Shown here: positions 10,660-23,736 of the stretch, one piece after another | Numbering within the stretch: the stretch's first letter is position 1 | How the letters are laid out: the number at the start of each line of letters is the position of its first letter | NCBI GenBank assembly: GCA_914767715.1 | Contig: OU612065.1 | Location: 22,940,001-23,004,000, forward strand | DNA: 64,000 nucleotides | Source: Membranipora membranacea | Taxonomy: Eukaryota; Bryozoa; Gymnolaemata; Cheilostomatida; Membraniporidae | Direction: 5' to 3' | Translations under genes and position numbers: made by a program | The notes under the pieces: generated by a model | What the model saw: the letters and a program-made list of their open reading frames with translations, nothing else | Told to the model about the DNA's origin: nothing | Databases searched by the model: none

Positions 10660-13600
10660 GTGGGTATCACGCTTTTTTTTCGCCCGGATCAAAAAATAGA
10701 TTTGCTTTTAACTCACCTCATGAGGAGGAGCAACTCCTGCTTATCTCGAATCTGCAAACCGTTTGGCTCTGTGGCTTTTCATTCTCCGTCAGCGCCCGTT
10801 TTAATTAGGGTCACTTTTGCTAAAAAAAAACATGCCATACGCCACCGTTCAAAAATAAAAACTCTGTCGAATCTTTATCAAACTCCGACCAGTTCAAGCT
10901 CTTATCGGCCTTACTCTAAATCCAGAATATTGGAATCATCGGGTTAATAGGGGGGTAATTACGCTGACTTTAAATTTGCAAAATTATACCAAGGGTGGGT
11001 ATCACGCTTTTTTTTCGCTCGGATCAAAAAATAGATTTGCTTTTAACTCACCTCATGAGGAGGAGCAACTCCTGCTTATCTCGAATCTGCAAACCGTTTG
11101 GCTCTGTGGCTTTTCATTCTCCGTCAGCGCCCGTTTTAATTAGGGTCACTTTTGCTAAAAAAAAACATGCCATACGCCACCGTTCAAAAATAAAAACTCT
11201 GTCGAATCTTTATCAAACTCCGACCAGTTCAAGCTCTTATCGGCCTTACTCTAAATCCAGAATATTGGAATCATCGGGTTAATAGGGGGGTAATTAAGCT
11301 GACTTTAAATTTGCAAAATTATACCAAGGGTGGGTATCACGCTTTTTTTTCGCTCGGATCAAAAAATAGATTTGCTTTTAACTCACCTCATGAGGAGGAG
11401 CAACTCCTGCTTATCTCGAATCTGCAAACCGTTTGGCTCTGTGGCTTTTCATTCTCCGTCAGCGCCCGTTTTAATTAGGGTCACTTTTGCTAAAAAAAAA
11501 CATGCCATACGCCACCGTTCAAAAATAAAAGCTCTGTCGAATCTTTATCAAACTCCGACCAGTTCAAGCTCTTATCGGCCTTACTCTAAATCCAGAATAT
11601 TGGAATCATCGGGTTAATAGGGGGGTAATTAAGCTGACTTTAAATTTGCAAAATTATACCAAGGGTGGGTATCACGCTTTTTTTTCGCTCGGACCAAAAA
11701 ATAGATTTGCTTTTAACTCACCTCATGAGGAGGAGCAACTCCTGCTTATCTCGAATCTGCAAACCGTTTGGCTCTGTGGCTTTTCATTCTCCGTCAGCGC
11801 CCGTTTTAATTAGGGTCACTTTTGCTAAAAAAAAACATGCCATACGCCACCGTTCAAAAATAAAAACTCTGTCGAATCTTTATCAAACTCCGACCAGTTC
11901 AAGCTCTTATCGGCCTTACTCTAAATCCAGAATATTGGAATCATCGGGTTAATAGGGGGGTAATTAAGCTGACTTTAAATTTGCAAAATTATACCAAGGG
12001 TGGGTATCACGCTTTTTTTTCGCTCGGATCAAAAAATAGATTTGCTTTTAACTCACCTCATGAGGAGGAGCAACTCCTGCTTATCTCGAATCTGCAAACC
12101 GTTTGGCTCTGTGGCTTTTCATTCTCCGTCAGCGCCCGTTTTAATTAGGGTCACTTTTGCTAAAAAAAAACATGCCATACGCCACCGTTCAAAAATAAAA
12201 ACTCTGTCGAATCTTTATCAAACTCCGACCAGTTCAAGCTCTTATCGGCCTTACTCTAAATCCAGAATATTGGAATCATCGGGTTAATAGGGGGGTAATT
12301 AAGCTGACTTTAAATTTGCAAAATTATACCAAGGGTGGGTATCACGCTTTTTTTTCGCTCGGATCAAAAAATAGATTTGCTTTTAACTCACCTCATGAGG
12401 AGGAGCAACTCCTGCTTATCTCGAATCTGCAAACCGTTTGGCTCTGTGGCTTTTCATTCTCCGTCAGCGCCCGTTTTAATTAGGGTCACTTTTGCTAAAA
12501 AAAAACATGCCATACGCCACCGTTCAAAAATAAAAACTCTGTCGAATCTTTATCAAACTCCGACCAGTTCAAGCTCTTATCGGCCTTACTCTAAGTCCAG
12601 AATATTGGAATCATCGGGTTAATAGGGGGGGTAATTAAGCTGACTTTAAATTTGCAAAATTATACCAAGGGTGGGTATCACGCTTTTTTTTCGCTCGGAT
12701 CAAAAAATAGATTTGCTTCTAACTCACCTCATGAGGAGGAGCAACTCCTGCTTATCTCGAATCTGCAAACCGTTTGGCTCTGTGGCTTTTCATTCTCTGT
12801 CAGCGCCCGTTTTAATTAGGGTCACTTTTGCTAAAAAAAAACATGCCATACGCCACCGTTCAAAAATAAAAACTCTGTCGAATCTTTATCAAACTCCGAC
12901 CAGTTCAAGCTCTTATCGGCCTTACTCTAAATCCAGAATATTGGAATCATCGGGTTAATAGGGGGGGTAATTAAGCTGACTTTAAATTTGCAAAATTATA
13001 CCAAGGGTGGGTATCACGCTTTTTCTTCGCTCGGATCAAAAAATAGATTTGCTTTTAACTCACCTCATGAGGAGGAGCAACTCCTGCTTATCTCGAATCT
13101 GCAAACCGTTTGGCTCTGTGGCTTTTCATTCTCCGTCAGCGCCCGTTTTAATTAGGGTCACTTTTGCTAAAAAAAAACATGCCATACGCCACCGTTCAAA
13201 AATAAAAACTCTGTCGAATCTTTATCAAACTCCGACCAGTTCAAGCTCTTATCGGCCTTACTCTAAATCCAGAATATTGGAATCATCGGGTTAATAGGGG
13301 GGTAATTAAGCTGACTTTAAATTTGCAAAATTATACCAAGGGTGGGTATCACGCTTTTTTTTCGCTCGGATCAAAAAATAGATTTGCTTTTAACTCACCT
13401 CATGAGGAGGAGCAACTCCTGCTTATCTCGAATCTGCAAACCGTTTGGCTCTGTGGCTTTTCATTCTCCGTCAGCGCCCGTTTTAATTAGGGTCACTTTT
13501 GCTAAAAAAAAACATGCCATACGCCACCGTTCAAAAATAAAAACTCTGTCGAATCTTTATCAAACTCCGACCAGTTCAAGCTCTTATCGGCCTTACTCTA

Positions 13601-13676
13601 AATCAAGAATATTGGAATCATCGGGTTAATAGGGGGGTAATTAAGCTGACTTTAAATTTGCAAAATTATACCAAGG
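10660..13676 (+). repeat. Nine mostly consensus monomers
   Basis: Monomers start at 10660 (C type, CGCCCGG), 10995, 11330 (AAAAGCTCTG, a change seen again only at 43191), 11665 (GGACCAAAA), 12000, 12335 (A type), 12671 (GCTTCTAAC, TTCTCTGTCAG, G7), 13007 (L type) and 13342 (AAATCAAGAAT). This stretch shows no long duplicated order that I could match elsewhere. Confidence 0.85.
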
Positions 13677-15353
13677 GTGGGTATCACGCTTTTTTTTCGC
13701 TCGGATCAAAAAATAGATTTGCTTTTAACTCACCTCATGAGGAGGAGCAACTCCTGCTTATCTCGAATCTGCAAACCGTTTGGCTCTGTGGCTTTTCATT
13801 CTCCGTCAGCGCCCGTTTTAATTAGGGTCACTTTTGCTAAAAAAAAACATGCCATACGCCACCGATCAAAAATAAAAACTCTGTCGAATCTTTATCAAAC
13901 TCCGACCAGTTCAAGCTCTTATCGGCCTTACTCTAAATCCAGAATATTGGAATCATCGGGTTAATAGGGGGGTAATTAAGCTGACTTTAAATTTGCAAAA
14001 TTATACCAAGGGTGGGTATCACGCTTTTTTTTCGCTCGGATCAAAAAATAGATTTGCTTTTAACTCACCTCATGAGGAGGAGCAACTCCTGCTTATCTCG
14101 AATCTGCAAACCGTTTGGCTCTGTGGCTTTTCATTCTCCGTCAGCGCCCGTTTTAATTAGGGTCACTTTTGCTAAAAAAAAAACATGCCATACGCCACCG
14201 TTCAAAAATAAAAACTCTGTCGAATCTTTATCAAACTCCGACCAGTTCAAGCTCTTATCGGCCTTACTCTAAATCCAGAATATTGGAATCATCGGGTTAA
14301 TAGGGGGGGTAATTAAGCTGACTTTAAATTTGCAAAATTATACCAAGGGTGGGTATCACGCTTTTTTTTCGCCCGGATCAAAAAATAGATTTGCTTTTAA
14401 CTCACCTCATGACGAGGAGCAACTCCTGCTTATCTCGAATCTGCAAACCGTTTGGCTCTGTGGCTTTTCATTCTCCGTCAGCGCCCGTTTTAATTAGGGT
14501 CACTTTTGCTAAAAAAAAACATGCCATACGCCACCGTTCAAAAATAAAAACTCTGTCGAATCTTTATCAAACTCCGACCAGTTCAAGCTCTTATCGGCCT
14601 TACTCTAAATCCAGAATATTGGAATCATCGGGTTAATAGGGGGGTAATTAAGCTGACTTTAAATTTGCAAAATTATACCAAGGGTGGGTATCACGCTTTT
14701 TCTTCGCTCGGATCAAAAGATAGATTTGCTTTTAACTCACCTCATGAGGAGGAGCAACTCCTGCTTATCTCGAATCTGCAAACCGTTTGGCTCTGTGGCT
14801 TTTCATTCTCCGTCAGCGCCCGTTTTAATAAGGCTCACTTTTGCTAAAAAAACACATGCCATACGCCACCGTTCAAAAATAAAAACTCTGTCGAATCTTT
14901 ATCAAACTCCGACCAGTTCAAGCTCTTATCGGCCTTACTCTAAATCCAGAATATTGGAATCATCGGGTTAATAGGGGGGTAATTAAGCTGACTTTAAATT
15001 TGCAAAATTATACCAAGGGTGGGTATCACGCTTTTTTTTCGCTCGGATCAAAAAATAGATTTGCTTTTAACTCACCTCATGAGGAGGAGCAACTCCTGCT
15101 TATCTCGAATCTGCAAACCGTTTGGCTCTGTGGCTTTTCATTCTCCGTCAGCGCCCGTTTTAATTAGGGTCACTTTTGCTAAAAAAAAACATGCCATACG
15201 CCACCGTTCAAAAATAAAAACTCTGTCGAATCTTTATCAAACTCCGACCAGTTCAAGCTCTTATCGGCCTTACTCTAAATCCAGAATATTGGAATCATCG
15301 GGTTAATAGGGGGGTAATTAAGCTGACTTTAAATTTGCAAAATTATACCAAGG

Positions 15354-16358
15354 GTGGGTATCACGCTTTTTCTTCGCTCGGATCAAAAAATAGATTTGCT
15401 TTTAACTCACCTCATGAGGAGGAGCAACTCCTGCTTATCTCGAATCTGCAAACCGTTTGGCTCTGTGGCTTTTCATTCTCCGTCAGCGCCCGTTTTAATT
15501 AGGGTCACTTTTGCTAAAAAAAAACATGCCATACGCCACCGTTCAAAAATAAAAACTCTGTCGAATCTTTATCAAACTCCGACCAGTTCAAGCTCTTATC
15601 GGCCTTACTCTAAATCCAGAATATTGGAATCATCGGGTTAATAGGGGAGTAATTAAGCTGACTTTAAATTTGCAAAGTTATACCAAGGGTGGGTATCACG
15701 CTTTTTTTTCGCTCGGATCAAAAAATAGGTTTGCTTCTAACTCACCTCATGAGGAGGAGCAACTCCTGCTTATCTCGAATCTGCAAACCGTTTGGCTCTG
15801 TGGCTATTCATTCTCCGTCAGCGCCCGTTTTAATTAGGGTCACTTTTGCTAAAAAAAAACATGCCATACGCCACCGTTCAAAAATAAAAACTCTGTCGAA
15901 TCTTTATCAAACTCCGACCAGTTCAAGCTCTTATCGGCCTTACTCTAAATCCAGAATATTGGAATCATCGGGTTAATAGGGGGGTAATTAAGCTGACTTT
16001 AAATTTGCAAAATTATACCAAGGGTGGGTATCACGCTTTTTTTTCGCTCGGATCAAAAAATAGATTTGCTTTTAACTCACCTCATGAGGAGGAGCAACTC
16101 CTGCTTATCTCGAATCTGCAAACCGTTTGGCTCTGTGGCTTTTCATTCTCCGTCAGCGCCCGTTTTAATTAGGGTCACTTTTGCTAAAAAAAAACATGCC
16201 ATACGCCACCGTTCAAAAATAAAAACTCTGTCGAATCTTTATCAAACTCCGACCAGTTCAAGCTCTTATCGGCCTTACTCTAAATCCAGAATATTGGAAT
16301 CATCGGGTTAATAGGGGGGTAATTAAGCTGACTTTAAATTTGCAAAATTATACCAAGG
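15354..16358 (+). repeat. L-S-N trimer, first copy (1005 bp)
   Basis: Three monomers: L at 15354 (TTTTTCTTCGC, ending GGGGAG), S at 15689 (preceded by CAAAGTTATA, with AATAGGTTTG, GCTTCTAAC and GGCTATTCAT) and a consensus one at 16024. An identical-looking trimer follows immediately. In the other large copy there is only one, at 25414. Confidence 0.93.
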
Positions 16359-17363
16359 GTGGGTATCACGCTTTTTCTTCGCTCGGATCAAAAAATAGAT
16401 TTGCTTTTAACTCACCTCATGAGGAGGAGCAACTCCTGCTTATCTCGAATCTGCAAACCGTTTGGCTCTGTGGCTTTTCATTCTCCGTCAGCGCCCGTTT
16501 TAATTAGGGTCACTTTTGCTAAAAAAAAACATGCCATACGCCACCGTTCAAAAATAAAAACTCTGTCGAATCTTTATCAAACTCCGACCAGTTCAAGCTC
16601 TTATCGGCCTTACTCTAAATCCAGAATATTGGAATCATCGGGTTAATAGGGGAGTAATTAAGCTGACTTTAAATTTGCAAAGTTATACCAAGGGTGGGTA
16701 TCACGCTTTTTTTTCGCTCGGATCAAAAAATAGGTTTGCTTCTAACTCACCTCATGAGGAGGAGCAACTCCTGCTTATCTCGAATCTGCAAACCGTTTGG
16801 CTCTGTGGCTATTCATTCTCCGTCAGCGCCCGTTTTAATTAGGGTCACTTTTGCTAAAAAAAAACATGCCATACGCCACCGTTCAAAAATAAAAACTCTG
16901 TCGAATCTTTATCAAACTCCGACCAGTTCAAGCTCTTATCGGCCTTACTCTAAATCCAGAATATTGGAATCATCGGGTTAATAGGGGGGTAATTAAGCTG
17001 ACTTTAAATTTGCAAAATTATACCAAGGGTGGGTATCACGCTTTTTTTTCGCTCGGATCAAAAAATAGATTTGCTTTTAACTCACCTCATGAGGAGGAGC
17101 AACTCCTGCTTATCTCGAATCTGCAAACCGTTTGGCTCTGTGGCTTTTCATTCTCCGTCAGCGCCCGTTTTAATTAGGGTCACTTTTGCTAAAAAAAAAC
17201 ATGCCATACGCCACCGTTCAAAAATAAAAACTCTGTCGAATCTTTATCAAACTCCGACCAGTTCAAGCTCTTATCGGCCTTACTCTAAATCCAGAATATT
17301 GGAATCATCGGGTTAATAGGGGGGTAATTAAGCTGACTTTAAATTTGCAAAATTATACCAAGG
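16359..17363 (+). repeat. L-S-N trimer, second copy (1005 bp)
   Basis: This repeats all markers of 15354-16358 at an offset of 1,005 bp, including the double variant AATAGGTTTG plus GGCTATTCAT in monomer 16694. The corresponding S monomer in the downstream copy (25749) has AATAGGTTTG but not GGCTATTCAT. So the trimer most simply doubled after the large duplication, in this copy only. Confidence 0.93.
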
Positions 17364-20300
17364 GTGGGTATCACGCTTTTTTTTCGCTCGGATCAAAAAA
17401 TAGATTTGCTTTTAACTCACATCATGAGGAGGAGCAACTCCTGCTTATCTCGAATCTGCAAACCGTTTGGCTCTGTGGCTTTTCATTCTCCGTCAGCGCC
17501 CGTTTTAATTAGGGTCACTTTTGCTAAAAAAAAACATGCCATACGCCACCGTTCAAAAATAAAAACTCTGTCGAATCTTTATCAAACTCCGACCAGTTCA
17601 AGCTCTTATCGGCCTTACTCTAAATCCAGAATATTGGAATCATCGGGTTAATAGGGGGGGTAATTAAGCTGACTTTAAATTTGCAAAATTATACCAAGGG
17701 TGGGTATCACGCTTTTTTTTCGCCCGGATCAAAAAATAGATTTGCTTTTAACTCACCTCATGAGGAGGAGCAACTCCTGCTTATCTCGAATCTGCAAACC
17801 GTTTGGCTCTGTGGCTTTTCATTCTCCGTCAGCGCCCGTTTTAATTAGGGTCACTTTTGCTAAAAAAAAACATGCCATACGCCACCGTTCAAAAATAAAA
17901 ACTCTGTCGAATCTTTATCAAACTCCGACCAGTTCAAGCTCTTATCGGCCTTACTCTAAATCCAGAATATTGGAATCATCGGGTTAATAGGGGGGTAATT
18001 AAGCTGACTTTAAATTTGCAAAATTATACCAAGGGTGGGTATCACGCTTTTTCTTCGCTCGGATCAAAAAATAGATTTGCTTTTAACTCACCTCATGAGG
18101 AGGAGCAACTCCTGCTTATCTCGAATCTGCAAACCGTTTGGCTCTGTGGCTTTTCATTCTCCGTCAGCGCCCGTTTTAATAAGGGTCACTTTTGCTAAAA
18201 AAAAACATGCCATACGCCACCGTTCAAAAATAAAAACTCTGTCGAATCTTTATCAAACTCCGACCAGTTCAAGCTCTTATCGGCCTTACTCTAAATCCAG
18301 AATATTGGAATCATCGGGTTGATAGGGGAGTAATTAAGCTGACTTTAAATTTGCAAAATTATACCAAGGGTGGGTATCACGCTTTTTTTTCGCTCGGATC
18401 AAAAAATAGATTTGCTTTTAACTCACCTCATGAGGAGGAGCAACTCCTGCTTATCTCGAATCTGCAAACCGTTTGGCTCTGTGGCTTTTCATTCTCCGTC
18501 AGCGCCCGTTTTAATTAGGGTCACTTTTGCTAAAAAAAAACATGCCATACGCCACCGTTCAAAAATAAAAACTCTGTCGAATCTTTATCAAACTCCGACC
18601 AGTTCAAGCTCTTATCGGCCTTACTCTAAATCCAGAATATTGGAATCATCGGGTTAATAGGGGGGTAATTAAGCTGACTTTAAATTTGCAAAATTATACC
18701 AAGGGTGGGTATCACGCTTTTTTTTCGCTCGGATCAAAAAATAGATTTGCTTTTAACTCACCTCATGAGGAGGAGCAACTCCTGCTTATCTCGAATCTGC
18801 AAACCGTTTGGCTCTGTGGCTTTTCATTCTCCGTCAGCGCCCATTTTAATTAGGGTCACTTTTGCTAAAAAAAAACATGCCATACGCCACCGTTCAAAAA
18901 TAAAAACTCTGTCGAATCTTTATCAAACTCCGACCAGTTCAAGCTCTTATCGGCCTTACTCTAAATCCAGAATATTGGAATCATCGGGTTAATAGGGGGG
19001 TAATTAAGCTGACTTTAAATTTGCAAAATTATACCAAGGGTGGGTATCACGCTTTTTTTTCGCTCGGATCAAAAAATAGATTTGCTTTTAACTCACCTCA
19101 TGAGGAGGAGCAACTCCTGCTTATCTCGAATCTGCAAACCGTTTGGCTCTGTGGCTTTTCATTCTCCGTCAGCGCCCGTTTTAATTAGGGTCACTTTTGC
19201 TAAAAAAAAAACATGCCATACGCCACCGTTCAAAAATAAAAACTCTGTCGAATCTTTATCAAACTCCGACCAGTTCAAGCTCTTATCGGCCTTACTCTAA
19301 ATCCAGAATATTGGAATCATCGGGTTAATAGGGGGGGTAATTAAGCTGACTTTAAATTTGCAAAATTATACCAAGGGTGGGTATCACGCTTTTTTTTCGC
19401 CCGGATCAAAAAATAGATTTGCTTTTAACTCACCTCATGAGGAGGAGCAACTCCTGCTTATCTCGAATCTGCAAACCGTTTGGCTCTGTGGCTTTTCATT
19501 CTCCGTCAGCGCCCGTTTTAATTAGGGTCACTTTTGCTAAAAAAAAACATGCCATACGCCACCGTTCAAAAATAAAAACTCTGTCGAATCTTTATCAAAC
19601 TCCGACCAGTTCAAGCTCTTATCGGCCTTACTCTAAATCCAGAATATTGGAATCATCGGGTTAATAGGGGGGTAATTAAGCTGACTTTAAATTTGCAAAA
19701 TTATACCAAGGGTGGGTATCACGCTTTTTCTTCGCTCGGATCAAAAAATAGATTTGCTTTTAACTCACCTCATGAGGAGGAGCAACTCCTGCTTATCTCG
19801 AATCTGCAAACCGTTTGGCTCTGTGGCTTTTCATTCTCCGTCAGCGCCCGTTTTAATAAGGGTCACTTTTGCTAAAAAAAACCATGCCATACGCCACCGT
19901 TCAAAAATAAAAACTCTGTCGAATCTTTATCAAACTCCGACCAGTTCAAGCTCTTATCGGCCTTACTCTAAATCCAGAATATTGGAATCATCGGGTTAAT
20001 AGGGGGGTAATTAAGCTGACTTTAAATTTGCAAAATTATACCAAGGGTGGGTATCACGCTTTTTTTTCGCTCGGATCAAAAAATAGATTTGCTTTTAACT
20101 CACCTCATGAGGAGGAGCAACTCCTGCTTATCTCGAATCTGCAAACCGTTTGGCTCTGTGGCTTTTCATTCTCCGTCAGCGCCCGTTTTAATTACTGTCA
20201 CTTTTGCTGAAAAAAAACATGCCATACGCCACCGTTCAAAAATAAAAACTCTGTCGAATCTTTATCAAACTCCGACCAGTTCAAGCTCTTATCGGCCTTA

Positions 20301-20716
20301 CTCTAAATCCAGAATATTGGAATCATCGGGTTAATAGGGGGGTAATTAAGCTGACTTTAAATTTGCAAAATTATACCAAGGGTGGGTATCACGCTTTTTT
20401 TTCGCTCGGATCAAAAAATAGATTTGCTTTTAACTCACCTCATGAGGAGGAGCAACTCCTGCTTATCTCGAATCTGCAAACCGTTTGGCTCTGTGGCTTT
20501 TCATTCTCCGTCAGCGCCCGTTTTAATTAGGGTCACTTTTGCTAAAAAAAAACATGCCATACGCCACCGTTCAAAAATAAAAACTCTGTCGAATCTTTAT
20601 CAAACTCCGACCAGTTCAAGCTCTTATCGGCCTTACTCTAAATCCAGAATATTGGAATCATCGGGTTAATAGGGGGGTAATTAAGCTGACTTTAAATTTG
20701 CAAAATTATACCAAGG

Positions 20717-23401
20717 GTGGGTATCACGCTTTTTCTTCGCTCGGATCAAAAAATAGATTTGCTTTTAACTCACCTCATGAGGAGGAGCAACTCCTGCTTA
20801 TCTCGAATCTGCAAACCGTTTGGCTCTGTGGCTTTTCATTCTCCGTCAGCGCCCGTTTTAATTAGGGTCACTTTTGCTAAAAAAAAACATGCCATACGCC
20901 ACCGTTCAAAAATAAAAACTCTGTCGAATCTTTATCAAACTCCGACCAGTTCAAGCTCTTATCGGCCTTACTCTAAATCCAGAATATTGGAATCATCGGG
21001 TTAATAGGGGAGTAATTAAGCTGACTTTAAATTTGCAAAGTTATACCAAGGGTGGGTATCACGCTTTTTTTTCGCTCGGATCAAAAAATAGATTTGCTTC
21101 TAACTCACCTCATGAGGAGGAGCAACTCCTGCTTATCTCGAATCTGCAAACCGTTTGGCTCTGTGGCTTTTCATTCTCCGTCAGCGCCCGTTTTAATTAG
21201 GGTCACTTTTGCTAAAAAAAAAACATGCCATACGCCACCGTTCAAAAATAAAAACTCTGTCGAATCTTTATCAAACTCCGACCAGTTCAAGCTCTTATCG
21301 GCCTTACTCTAAATCCAGAATATTGGAATCATCGGGTTAATAGGGGGGTAATTAAGCTGACTTTAAATTTGCAAAATTATACCAAGGGTGGGTATCACGC
21401 TTTTTTTTCGCTCGGATCAAAAAATAGATTTGCTTTTAACTCACCTCATGAGGAGGAGCAACTCCTGCTTATCTCGAATCTGCAAACCGTTTGGCTCTGT
21501 GGCTTTTCATTCTCCGTCAGCGCCCGTTTTAATTAGGGTCACTTTTGCTAAAAAAAAACATGCCATACGCCACCGTTCAAAAATAAAAACTCTGTCGAAT
21601 CTTTATCAAACTCCGACCAGTTCAAGCTCTTATCGGCCTTACTCTAAGTCCAGAATATTGGAATCATCGGGTTAATAGGGGGGGTAATTAAGCTGACTTT
21701 AAATTTGCAAAATTATACCAAGGGTGGGTATCACGCTTTTTTTTCGCTCGGATCAAAAAATAGATTTGCTTTTAACTCATATCATGAGGAGGAGCAACTC
21801 CTGCTTATCTCGAATCTGCAAACCGTTTGGCTCTGTGGCTTTTCATTCTCCGTCAGCGCCCGTTTTAATTAGGGTCACTTTTGCTAAAAAAAAACATGCC
21901 ATACGCCACCGTTCAAAAATAAAAACTCTGTCGAATCTTTATCAAACTCCGACCAGTTCAAGCTCTTATCGGCCTTACTCTAAATCAAGAATATTGGAAT
22001 CATCGGGTTAATAGGGGGGGTAATTAAGCTGACTTTAAATTTGCAAAATTATACCAAGGGTGGGTATCACGCTTTTTTTTCGCCCGGATCAAAAAATAGA
22101 TTTGCTTTTAACTCACCTCATGAGGAGGAGCAACTCCTGCTTATCTCGAATCTGCAAACCGTTTGGCTCTGTGGCTTTTCATTCTCCGTCAGCGCCCGTT
22201 TTAATTAGGGTCACTTTTGCTAAAAAAAAACATGCCATACGCCACCGTTCAAAAATAAAAACTCTGTCGAATCTTTATCAAACTCCGACCAGTTCAAGCT
22301 CTTATCGGCCTTACTCTAAATCCAGAATATTGGAATCATCGGGTTAATAGGGGGGTAATTAAGCTGACTTTAAATTTGCAAAATTATACCAAGGGTGGGT
22401 ATCACGCTTTTTTTTCGCTCGGATCAAAAAATAGATTTGCTTTTAACTCACCTCATGAGGAGGAGCAACTCCTGCTTATCTCGAATCTGCAAACCGTTTG
22501 GCTCTGTGGCTTTTCATTCTCCGTCAGCGCCCGTTTTAATTAGGGTCACTTTTGCTAAAAAAAAACATGCCATACGCCACCGTTCAAAAATAAAAACTCT
22601 GTCGAATCTTTATCAAACTCCGACCAGTTCAAGCTCTTATCGGCCTTACTCTAAGTCCAGAATATTGGAATCATCGGGTTAATAGGGGGGGTAATTAAGC
22701 TGACTTTAAATTTGCAAAATTATACCAAGGTTGGGTATCACGCTTTTTTTTCGCTCGGATCAAAAAATAGATTTGCTTTTAACTCACATCATGAGGAGGA
22801 GCAACTCCTGCTTATCTCGAATCTGCAAACCGTTTGGCTCTGTGGCTTTTCATTCTCCGTCAGCGCCCGTTTTAATTAGGGTCACTTTTGCTAAAAAAAA
22901 ACATGCCATACGCCACCGTTCAAAAATAAAAACTCTGTCGAATCTTTATCAAACTCCGACCAGTTCAAGCTCTTATCGGCCTTACTCTAAATCCAGAATA
23001 TTGGAATCATCGGGTTAATAGGGGGGGTAATTAAGCTGACTTTAAATTTGCAAAATTATACCAAGGGTATGTATCACGCTTTTTTTTCGCCCGGATCAAA
23101 AAATAGATTTGCTTTTAACTCACCTCATGAGGAGGAGCAACTCCTGCTTATCTCGAATCTGCAAACCGTTTGGCTCTGTGGCTTTTCATTCTCCGTCAGC
23201 GCCCGTTTTAATTAGGGTCACTTTTGCTAAAAAAAAACATGCCATACGCCACCGTTCAAAAATAAAAACTCTGTCGAATCTTTATCAAACTCCGACCAGT
23301 TCAAGCTCTTATCGGCCTTACTCTAAATCCAGAATATTGGAATCATCGGGTTAATAGGGGGGTAATTAAGCTGACTTTAAATTTGCAAAATTATACCAAG
23401 G
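20717..23401 (+). repeat. Eight-monomer super-repeat L-S-(A-B-C)x2
   Basis: Order: L at 20717 (ends GGGGAG), S at 21052 (CAAAGTTATA, GCTTCTAAC, A10), then A 21388, B 21724, C 22060, A 22395, B 22731, C 23067. The two A-B-C trimers are exactly 1,007 bp each. The first B carries AAATCAAGAAT, a marker kept in the matching B at 30779 and 33463. The last C carries GGTATGTATC, which removes the usual GTGGG landmark. Confidence 0.92.
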
Positions 23402-23736
23402 GTGGGTATCACGCTTTTTTTTCGCTCGGATCAAAAAATAGATTTGCTTTTAACTCACCTCATGAGGAGGAGCAACTCCTGCTTATCTCGAATCTGCAAA
23501 CCGTTTGGCTCTGTGGCTTTTCATTCTCCGTCAGCGCCCGTTTTAATTAGGGTCACTTTTGCTAAAAAAAAACATGCCATACGCCACCGTTCAAAAATAA
23601 AAACTCTGTCGAATCTTTATCAAACTCCGACCAGTTCAAGCTCTTATCGGCCTTACTCTAAATCCAGAATATTGGAATCATCGGGTTAATAGGGGGGTAA
23701 TTAAGCTGACTTTAAATTTGCAAAATTATACCAAGG
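23402..23736 (+). repeat. Junction monomer of large duplication 2
   Basis: This monomer follows the end of the left copy and precedes the start of the right copy. It pairs with 13342 at an offset of 10,060 bp but lacks that monomer's AAATCAAGAAT change. The marker 260 bp further on, ACCGATCAAA, is shared. The duplication joint therefore lies between about 23665 and 23925, or 13342 gained its change later. Confidence 0.75.

Larger units (their letters stand above)
13677..23401 (+). repeat. Duplicated segment 2, left copy (29 monomers)
   Basis: The monomer order recurs in 23737-32456. The offset is 10,060 bp up to about 15.7 kb and 9,055 bp from about 17.0 kb onward. Shared rare markers include ACCGATCAAA (13865/23925), A10 plus G7 (14012/24072), GACGAGG (14349/24409), AAAAGATAG with AAGGCTCAC (14684/24744), GGTTGATAGG (18321/27376), ACCATGCC (19712/28767), TTACTGTCAC (20047/29102) and GGTATGTATC (23067/32122). 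The 1,005-bp length difference is the extra L-S-N trimer at 16359-17363. I noticed at least eight substitutions between copies over about 9 kb. Confidence 0.95.

Noticed and set aside
23067-23401. Gap or short monomer because the usual landmark is missing
   Set aside because: GGTGGGTATC is changed to GGTATGTATC here and at 32122, but the monomer has its full length of 335 bp.
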